From: Selaginella moellendorffii | Taxonomy: Eukaryota; Streptophyta; Lycopodiopsida; Selaginellales; Selaginellaceae | DNA: 64,000 nucleotides | Assembly: GCF_000143415.4 (NCBI RefSeq) | Contig: NW_003314272.1 | Coordinates: 2,840,819-2,904,818 of the forward strand | Direction of reading: 5' to 3' | Part shown: piece after piece, positions 56,821 through 64,000 of the stretch | Position numbering within the stretch: the first letter of the stretch is position 1 | Layout of the letters: each line of letters starts with the position of its first letter | The notes under the pieces: model-generated | The model's database searches: none | Told to the model about the DNA's origin: nothing | Seen by the model: the letters and a program-made list of their open reading frames with translations, nothing else | Made by a program: the position numbers and the translations under genes

Positions 56821-56890
56821 TGCGAGCGGCGCTACGAGTAGTTGCGGTGTTGCGAGCGGCGCTACGAGTAGTTGCGGTGTTGCGAGCGGC
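56821..56890 (+). repeat. 30-bp tandem repeat, 2.3 copies
   Basis: The unit TGCGAGCGGCGCTACGAGTA plus ten bases repeats exactly at 56821 and 56851, with a third partial copy. Flanking sequence has further GAGCGG/GAGCGC motifs. A candidate protein-binding array upstream of the transposase. Confidence 0.8.
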
Positions 56891-57256
56891 ACTGTCTTTG
56901 GTGTGGCTACCGCTTCCTCTTGATATTTGGCACTTGTGCTTCCTGGTATGTTCACCATGGAATGGCTTAGGACCACATTTAGAAATGGCATAAGGCCACA
57001 TGCCATCTTGGGCCCTTGCAATTTCATGGCTAGTGTATTGTTATGTATGTTTTTACTTGCCTGCAGTTGTGTGTATATCAAGATGGCATGAGGCCTCATG
57101 CCAATTTTGTGAATGCGAAATTTCACGTGGGTGTCAATAGCATGTTTGAATAATGGCATGTGGCCTCATGCTATTGAGGTTGTTTGGTATGTTATGATTT
57201 AGGCCATTCTCCAATCATTTTTTGTATGGTCTTAACTTCTTTTCTGCACTTTCAGA

Positions 57257-60200
57257 ATGGCCTTCAGGGTTGGGGAAAAGGTTTACATTTTGAATGGTGG
57301 GACGAGAGTTGCAAAAGGGACCCTTGTGTCTATGGATCTGAACTTTGTTATACACTGTCAAAGGCTTGGGGAAGGCAATGCTGTTGTATCAGTAGAGACT
57401 GTCTTCGATGGGAATGTGGTCGCTATTGAACGAGGAGAGATGGTCGTCAGGGTAAATGTTGTTGTTACCTTGAAAAATCTTCAGAAGAAAGCAGATGTTG
57501 GGGACAGCGCAAGTGCGACGCATGTTCCGTCCGTGGATCTTAAGAACCGTGCTACATGGATTCAGGCAAAGGTGTTTCTAAACAACCCCGAGGGGGAGGT
57601 CGTAGCTGAGGGCTTAGCCATAGTTGTCGATCCAAGAGATGCGGTTGCTAATCAAGAATTGGGCTGGGATGATATTGGAGTTGCGATTTTAGAGGTTGTT
57701 GACACAGAAGAAAACAGTCTGACTATTAGAAGCATTGTGCGGTGGAAATTGAGGCACTTAGTGTTTGAGAATGTGAAGGATTCACAATCAAACACCACTA
57801 CAACTGATGACAGAACATCTCTTCATGGGAAAAGAAAGTACACTTTCCTAAAGCGCAGCCAAAGGGATCTGAGCAACGAACCAAAAAGGCAGAAAATGGC
57901 GATGGAGGTTCGAATGGTCTCGACAGTTGCTTGTTGCAAGAGGAGGTGCTGTCAACATGCTGATTGAGATGCTATTAAAGAGGAGAGAGCAAGATACAAG
58001 ACATTGTCCTGGAAGGCAGCTCGCAATTTTGTATATGAGGCATTACGGTCATCTGTTGATGCTTCAGAACATCAGGTGGGGGGCATGGTCTTCCAGAGGG
58101 GTTTGGTCTGCATGAAGGCATGGAGAATCATTTATGGAGTCCCTCAAACCACATTCTACAGAATCAAAACTGAGTTCAAGGAACAAAGGGTTCAACAGGC
58201 AGTCCATGGGAACGATGGTACGCACAAAACCAGGGGTCATGTTGTATATGGAGAGGCAATCTTCAAGAGGTTTGTCGAGACATGTAGCGAGCAGCAACCA
58301 CATAAAACCCGCCTTTTGGAAGATGGAACACGAGACACCCAACGAGTTCTCCCTTCCATGTATACCAAGGGGGCCATATTGGAAGATGTGAATCGGGAAC
58401 TCCAGAGTAATGGCTACAGGAAGCTAAGCCAATCTAGATTTAGTAGATTGTGGAGCAACAGGTTCAGGGATGTGAGTATAGGAAAGTACTCCAGCTTTTC
58501 AAAGTGTGACGAGTGCACTGCTATCAAAATAGCTTTGTCAAAGAATTCTTGCAGCGCTCAAGAGTGAGAGACGTTGGTTAGAAGGCGGCTCGACCACAAC
58601 ATTGAGCAGAGAAGCTGCAGGACTGCATATTATCATAACAGGATTCTCTCCATGGAGAGACCTGACTCTTACCTCTGCATCATCCATGACAAAATGGACC
58701 AGAAAAAGACGTGCTTACCTCGACTCAATCCTGCCCCCAAGGCAATCTCTTCATCCATGCAGCTGCCTGTGTCTCTGTTTGGCATAATCGCTCATGGGCA
58801 TGGTGCCTAGAACTATGGGAACTTCTTTGTACCTCTATGGGGTGGCGGGGGTGCAAACATGATGATTGCGTCCCTAGCAAAACACTTAAGGTCTCTGCAA
58901 AGTGCGCAGACTGAGCTGAACGGCCAACCCTTGCATAAGGCCCTTGTCGATCAAACCCCATACAGGGTTCAGCTAGAGGAGGAGCAAAGGCTTGCAGTAT
59001 CGCGTGGGGCCCCATGCCATCCCAGTGAATATGTTGGCCGTCAGATTGTAGGGTTATCATGTGAGGCCTCATGCCATTCCGACGAGGCTGGTCGCCCGGT
59101 GAATGCACAGCCTCATCCAAACAAAGCAGAATCTCAAGGAAGTTCTTGCGGCCGATGTGGCCTTCCACCCCATCTTCTGCTCCAAACAGACAATGCTGGC
59201 AGTGAGAACAAAAACATGTACGTCTTCGCGTACTTGGCGATGCTTGTTGCCAAAGGCATATTTGAAACGGTTACACTTGGCTTTCTCATGGTTGGGCACA
59301 CTCATGAAGACGTCGATGCCATGTTCAGTCACCTGGCAGAGTCCTTCCAGCGATCCAATGTCCTCACCCTCCCACAACTCTACGATGAATTCCAAAATTG
59401 CATCAAAGGCACTGTTGAAGCTGCACTTGTGACAGAGGTTCCAGACTTTAAGGGGTTTGTAAGAGGCTATATCAGGGACGGATCCGAAATGCTGATTGGC
59501 CACTCCAAGCCTCTTCAGTTTCATTTCAGCATGCGTGACGGTGCTCCAGTGATGAGGTACAAGATGAGAGAATGGGACACAGTGTGGCTGCCAGTGGACG
59601 GCATTGAACTCTTCAAGAGAGATCCCATAACTGGGGAACCTATGATTCCTCAGGGTTCCCCACGGCCGATGCACCCAAATGGACTCAAAGACCAGGAAAG
59701 TATAGTGGCCGGGATTAGACAGCATATTGCCTTCTGGAAGAGGGGGTTGGTGTTTGGTGGAGAATCCTATTTTAAGAGGTGCAAGCCTTTGCTCGAATAC
59801 TGGGAGAAGATTATATCTACTATCCAAAATGGGCTGGTTGTATATGAAGAATTGGAAGAGTCCTTTTGGCTAGAACCTAGAGCACCAGATAGTAGCGGAA
59901 CAATGTCCTCTGGAAATGCAGTGACAGATAACGATGTTGAGGATCACTATTGTGGGCCGAGGAACAAGAAGCTGGATTCAGCATTCAATCCAGTATAGGT
60001 CTGCAAAGGAATGGTCGTGCTTGTCAAACCCAGTAATAAAAAACAAATGATATGGGTGGGGCGCTGCATCACTGATGCAGAGGAGGACGCGGAAACTAAC
60101 TCCTTCAATGTAACTGTGGAGTGGTTCAAGCCAAGTTCCGGATATACGAAGGATTGCCTAGAAAAGAGATGGGTGCTGAATCCAAGGGATCCCAGCATGA

Positions 60201-60398
60201 GCATATCAGTGGATAATGTTGTGCATGGTTGGATGCGGAAGCAGAGTGCCACCATCACCTTGCCAGACCATGCAAGAGATGTAGCAAGAGCATTCATAAC
60301 CCGGGTTCAAGGTGAGATTCATTAATATTCCTTTACTAAGTTTCTAATGTATTTTATTTCAAGGTGAACAATCCGAATCTGAATCAGAGGAGGCGTGA
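57257..60398 (+). pseudogene. DUF7869-like probable DDE/D transposase
   Basis: One frame from ATG 57257 to 60311, then a 52-bp intron and a short last exon; about 1,029 codons. The N-terminus (1-180) resembles the beta-rich plant transposon-associated DUF8039-type domain (VAKGTLVSMD). A zinc-knuckle-like KCDEC lies near 416-420. DUF7869-type core: HDKMDQKKT (D478/D481), LQTDNAGSENKN (D645) and VGHTHEDVDAMF (E684, D685, D687). These acidic clusters fit an RNase H-like DDE/D fold; transposase activity is inference. An acidic C-terminal tail follows. Four in-frame stops (TGA 57965, TGA 58565, TAG 58808, TAG 59996) are each one C-to-T step from Arg or Gln. A polypyrimidine-AG just before the ATG suggests a 5'UTR intron. 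Confidence 0.75.
60312..60363 (+). other. 52-bp intron near the transposase 3' end
   Basis: GTGAGATTC...TTATTTCAAG. Removal turns a frame ending GEIH into VQGEQSESESEEA, a short acidic tail, followed at once by a palindrome at 60398. Confidence 0.6.
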
Positions 60399-61037
60399 TG
60401 GCATGTGGCCTTACACCATTCCTAGGTGAGATGATACAAATAACAAGTATAAATTCTTAGTTGTTCTAGCAAATCTTACTTAAAGTTCAAGGTGAACAAG
60501 CCGAATATGAATTCATCGGATTGTTAAACAAATTGCGAGGTGATGGCATGAGGCGATATGCCATTTGAGAGTGGTAGCCATTCCTATATGAGGTGAGTGA
60601 AATATTTATTAGAAATACCTCATTCAATTGTGCACTTCTAAGTCTTGGTCCACTCAGTATTGTTTGCATGTTTTTATTTTAATTCTTTCTCTAAAATGTT
60701 ATTTAGCATGTGGCTTCATGCCATTGCTCTCCACAATCATGCATTGAATTTTTCTATACTTGCATAATACTTCTCCATATATATAGCATGTGCACACATG
60801 TGATATGGTTCATTAGGCCTGATATAGTGTGTGAGGTAAAACAAAGATGATGTGACATATGCATTTACCAATCACACGTGCATAAATCTAATAATATGGC
60901 GTGTGGCCCATATTAATGGCACATAAACCCATATTGTGGGCTTACGTGCTTTATGTACCATCATTCCCTTGCAGCGTGTGTGTTGGTTTCCTTTTATAAC
61001 ACAACGAACTCCATATTTTAGGGTGAAGAGCGTTCTC
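60399..61037 (+). other. Transposase 3' flank with duplicated last exon
   Basis: A second copy of the acceptor plus exon start (TTCAAGGTGAACAAGCCGAA) lies at about 60485-60506, and a third, inverted, at about 61746-61774. Three palindromes interleave. No further gene visible. Confidence 0.5.
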
Positions 61038-61295
61038 ATGGCAAGCACAAAATCTGTAAGTGAGGCAGAAAAGGAGACGGAGAAGGAGATAGGTGAAGAT
61101 GTAGAATATATAAGTCTTCCAAACTCCCCGTACTATACTCCAGGTGATCATTTTTCTGAAAAAACAGCAACATTAACAACTATCGAGAACACCCTAGTAA
61201 CGTCAACGACAACAATCCAAAGCAAAACAACTGACCCGGAGAAGGATGATAGTACCGCTGAGAGTACCAAAAAGGAGGTGTCCACTAGCGTTTAG
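61038..61295 (+). CDS. Small acidic Ser/Thr/Lys-rich frame, 85 residues
   Basis: ATG at 61038 within a longer frame open from 60936. The sequence is hydrophilic (KETEKEIGEDVEYISLPN, then a Thr-rich half) with no known domain. A TTGCAG acceptor lies just upstream, so it may be a terminal exon of the rightward transcription unit. Ends TAG at 61293; a palindrome follows at 61303. Could be non-coding. Confidence 0.3.
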   Translation: MASTKSVSEAEKETEKEIGEDVEYISLPNSPYYTPGDHFSEKTATLTTIENTLVTSTTTIQSKTTDPEKDDSTAESTKKEVSTSV

Positions 61296-61935
61296 GTTTA
61301 TAATGGCGTGTGCCCTCATGCCATTTACTTGATCACCAAATACCTTTTTCCCTTTGCACTAGTATATCTTAATACCGGTCTGAGAAATAGAATGGCATGT
61401 GCCCTCAAGCCTTTTACTAAATCACCTTTGAAAGAAATGCAAGCCTCTATGTCGTAAAAAAAAGGTACTAGAGAAATTCCTTAATAATATGAATGTTATT
61501 TAGTTTCATGAAAATACACTAAGGGTCAAATGAGTTAAATGACTTCTCCAGACTAGCAATGCCTCTTGCTACACCTTCACAATTAGATTCGTTAGAAAAA
61601 GATAACATTGAATATTATCTAAATGTTCTCACCATTAAGTTATATGTCTGGCTAATAGGAATGACGTTCATCTTGGAAAGCTCACCACACGCTCAATGAA
61701 CAAACAAATAGTGTGTGCGCGCATGCCATCGCTCTTCTTTAGCTTCAGATTCGGCTTGTTCACCTTGACAATGAGATTTATTATACAACCAGATGGACTC
61801 AGTCTGGACACAAAGTCACCACGCTAGTCACCATGCCCCAGATATGTCTAGCCCCTGGACAAAAAACATATAATTTCACGTCATTTTCAAATACTTGAAA
61901 ATTTGTACCTAGTCCCATTTTACTGAATAAATCCT
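61296..61935. other. Right subterminal region
   Basis: AT-rich, no gene. It has palindromes at 61303, 61392 and 61708 and the inverted exon-like block near 61750. Confidence 0.5.
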
Positions 61936-61955
61936 ACTTTAACGAAATAGAGCTT
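61936..61955 (-). repeat. Right terminal inverted repeat
   Basis: ACTTTAACGAAATAGAGCTT; exact complement of the left repeat. Followed by TTAC. Confidence 0.95.
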
Positions 61956-64000
61956 TTACGGGGGATAAGTTGCTTATGTTGCGATATAGTAAGTCAATGT
62001 CATAAAAGGAAATACTCATTGTCAAGGAAGCCGTCATTGGGACACCCGAACACTCTAGAACACCATGAGGTGGTGTTTAATGTCGCGAGGGCAGTAGATA
62101 AAGCCCAAAGGACTAAGGCCCTAGCGAATGATGGATAGTAGGTGCTATCCAAATGTCCAAGGTGGCGGAGACAGGAGAAGACTGTCTACTCGATTTGGAC
62201 AAAGCCAAAAATGGAATTTTGGCAAGGCTAGCGATGGGCATGCAAAGGCCCGTAAGCAACAACGTAATCCCGGTGTGTGGGATTATAGGGTGAGCATACC
62301 TGAATTGAGGAACCACTCCCTAGGCTATCAAGTAGGTTCATCCCTAAGAATACTTGCTAAGGCATGATAGAAAGTGCAAAGCTATCCTCCTGGTCTGGAG
62401 GAGAATGATCGAAGGAAAGGTGTGAAGCCAAAAGCAAAAAGTAAAGGGATAAAACCGAACCATAGGAATCGAAGGGCATAACCAAGGTTGGTTATGCCAG
62501 CTGGGAGTGGAGAATCAAGTGGGGGCTCGAGGGAGTTGCCGCTAGCAACCATGATGCCATGGAGAGTCTAAAATATAGAATTGTCCATGTTAGACCATAT
62601 GGTAATTGGAAAGCTTGCAAAAAGGGAGGCCTTAGTAAGCTAAGGGACAGAGTTCCTTCAAAGTTCCCAAAGAGGATTCTAGGTAGCTTAGTACCTAGAA
62701 AGGCCAAGTGTAAATGGTTCAAGGGACGCACGAAATCAGAGTGGCATAGCAAAAGCGTGGTCTTGAAGCTTGCCATAAGGCAAGGCTATCAAGGTTAGAG
62801 AAGTAGTTCCCTGAGTGTTCAAAGAGAGGGCTTTGAACGAAAGTTGATGATCAAGGGCTTTCACACTTGTGTAGGAACCATGTTACAGTGGTCAGAGGAC
62901 TTGCCAAAGCGAGATTGGCAAGTCAGGGGAACAAATACCCTAGTTGAAGGTGATAACTTCAAAAAGGGTGGGCCATGGGGCCAAGCATGGAGGAGTCCAT
63001 GCATGATCACAGGCTTGTCAAGTGAGAGGACTTGGCAGTGGGGAGGAACTAGGTTCCTAAGCTGTGATCTATAGCGCGCTTTGAGTATAAGTTGGTGCAC
63101 TAGCGTGGGGAGTCACGCCAGGCATCCTGGGTGATGCCGTCCGTAGATGCATATACAGAGGTTAGGTTCGAGTCCCGACTCTCTAGTGCTTGGGTTCGAG
63201 TCCCAAATCACTAGGGCATGGTGATGGTTTGGAATATGAGGACACTCATATTTCGGTGGTCATGGACTCTCAATGAGGAGATTGGCTTGGGCACACCGCC
63301 AAACAGGGGATGCCCCGGAGTCGTGATGCACAGTTAGATTGCTTAGTGTGGCTCAGCATATCTAACTTGAACACTTTGGTGCCAGTGGCACCAAGGACGT
63401 GGTGAATGAGATGGGGACACCCAGTCTCAGTTGCTATGGACCCTTGGCCAGAAGGGCTGGCTTGGGCGCACTGCCAAGTGTGGGGGATGCCCCTGGGGTC
63501 ATAGTTAACAAGTTAAAGGTCTGGAAGACTTAGTACCTATTGGCAAACTTGTTAAGGTGCCGAGGTGAGATCACTAGGTGATCTTGTGGCTAAATAAGGA
63601 CAAGGTCCTTGTTTGGGTTAAGGAATAATGTTCCTAGTTCAAAGTGTTGATTTGAATTATTGATGATGGTGTGGCTTGGTCAAGGTGACCAAGTGGGAAA
63701 AGCACCTTAGGGAAATGAGCTATGTCATTGCGATGGCATAGTGTGTCTAAGGAAAGTAGTCTCTAAAGAGACCCATGGAAGGGTCACAAAGTTGGGCCGT
63801 GGATAGAGCCCACAGCAGAAGATGCTAAAGAGACTTACTAGGGGTGAACACCCTAATCTTGGCAAAGCAGAGCTTTTGCTATGGAATCAAAAGAATACCT
63901 CAAGGAGGGAGGTAGAGATTCGATGTTGCTTAGTGTAACAATCACCAGATAGGAGCAAAAGATGAGTGGCCAAGATAGGGCCGTGGATCCCTGGAAGAAT
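61956..64000 (+). mobile_element. Third sense L1 element, right part
   Basis: Continues the L1 interior from TTACGGGGGATAAG, collinear with 5547-7600 and 24289-26350. It includes the 79-codon frame (62559-62798) and the double T-arm module (about 63160-63310). It runs off the window before its 3' LTR. Confidence 0.85.

Larger units (their letters stand above)
54766..57256. promoter_or_regulatory. Divergent intergenic region of the transposon
   Basis: Separates the two head-to-head genes, so both promoters should lie here. It holds a GC-rich tract of GAGCGCGA-type units (about 54880-55030), a 40-bp-period duplication (55146-55217), a telomere-type array (55938-55964), a 30-bp tandem repeat with GAGCGG cores (56821-56890) and about six palindromes. 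No convincing gene; frames of 60-120 codons here follow from the repeats. Confidence 0.5.
49020..61729. repeat. Dispersed 22-bp palindrome family, element-restricted
   Basis: Consensus near ATGGCRTGWGGCCWCAYGCCAT. Copies at about 49020, 50097, 50172, 51362, 51553, 51694, 53193, 54471, 54531, 54608, 55443, 56300, 56372, 56985, 57083, 57153, 59010, 59058, 60398, 60543, 60703, 60895, 61303, 61392 and 61708. Some are perfect or near-perfect inverted repeats, others have decayed. Four lie inside tiny introns, four within coding frames, the rest in non-coding DNA. I noticed none outside the transposon. They could be transposase-binding sites, foldback mini-elements or intron-generating units. Confidence 0.9.
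48634..61955. mobile_element. 13.3-kb DNA transposon with two divergent genes
   Basis: The 20-bp perfect terminal inverted repeats are AAGCTCTATTTCGTTAAAGT and its complement; similarity continues weakly for about 7 bp. The 4-bp duplication is TTAC. The flanks join seamlessly into an L1 interior, as two other L1 copies show. Contents: a leftward multi-exon gene (54415-49076) with a C-terminal HAD domain, a divergent intergenic region with telomere-like and GC-rich repeats, a rightward DUF7869-like transposase (57257-60398), a possible small ORF (61038-61295), and more than 20 copies of a 22-bp palindrome. It fits no superfamily whose TIR and TSD I can recall. The in-frame stops mean this copy needs a transposase from elsewhere. 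Confidence 0.9.

Noticed and set aside
57257-60398. Stop-codon reassignment or U-to-C RNA editing to explain TAG/TGA codons
   Set aside because: U-to-C editing is known for organelle transcripts of hornworts and ferns, not nuclear transposons, and the same decay is seen in unrelated retroelements here. Methylation-driven C-to-T change is simpler.

Overview
Repeat-dense nuclear DNA, almost certainly from a streptophyte plant. Evidence: plant-type LTR retrotransposons primed by initiator-Met tRNA (TGGTATCAGAGC-type sites), an Athila/Tat-like pol with the MDDFSVFG signature, a chromodomain Ty3/gypsy element (chromovirus), and an interstitial CCCTAAA telomere-type array. I cannot name the species. 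A seed-free plant or charophyte is a guess, based only on the DUF7869-like transposase and the very short introns. I see no ordinary host gene, tRNA, rRNA or CRISPR array.

Layout. 1-2386: 3' end of a long LTR element (family D). 2399-3059: a TRIM-like mini-element. 3227-12877: an antisense non-coding LTR element (family L1) that carries a sense L1 element (4269-9986) inside it. 12878-30703: an old antisense gypsy remnant, split by an Athila/Tat-like fragment (about 13.99-20.59 kb) and by a solo LTR of family L2 (20654-29395). That solo LTR is itself split by a full-length L1 element (21261-28876, target duplication TTGCG). 30704-40198: antisense L1 and TRIM fragments, with a full-length chromovirus (32037-39514) inserted into one of them. 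40199-45731: 5' LTR and internal region of a second D element, its LTR carrying a 671-bp TRIM (40796-41466). 45732 to the window end: a third sense L1 element, interrupted by the most interesting object, a DNA transposon at 48634-61955.

The DNA transposon is 13,322 bp. It has 20-bp perfect terminal inverted repeats and a TTAC duplication, and the unoccupied target is present in two other L1 copies of this window. It carries two divergent genes. The rightward gene (57257-60398) encodes a DUF7869-like, probable DDE/D transposase in one frame with four in-frame stops. The leftward gene (about 54415-49076) encodes a large protein ending in an FCP1/NLI-interacting-factor-like HAD domain and is cut by introns of only about 38-56 bp. 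More than 20 copies of a 22-bp palindrome (consensus near ATGGCRTGWGGCCWCAYGCCAT) lie inside this element; I noticed none elsewhere in the window. Several form the body of these tiny introns, which suggests an introner-like relation between a mobile element, its palindromes and its introns.

The retroelements are also linked. Non-coding L1 and the chromovirus (L2) share primer site, polypurine tract, LTR termini and a 3' module, so L1 probably depends on L2-type proteins. Families L1, L2 and D share a core LTR cassette (GGGTGAAAGCCCAAAG, then a G run in many copies, then a TATAGTAGGG box). All autonomous-type genes here carry stops or frameshifts, and most stops are TAG or TGA, as expected from decay of methylated CG/CHG cytosines. 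Boundaries were set by eye from repeats, termini and target duplications; no alignment or database search was run.
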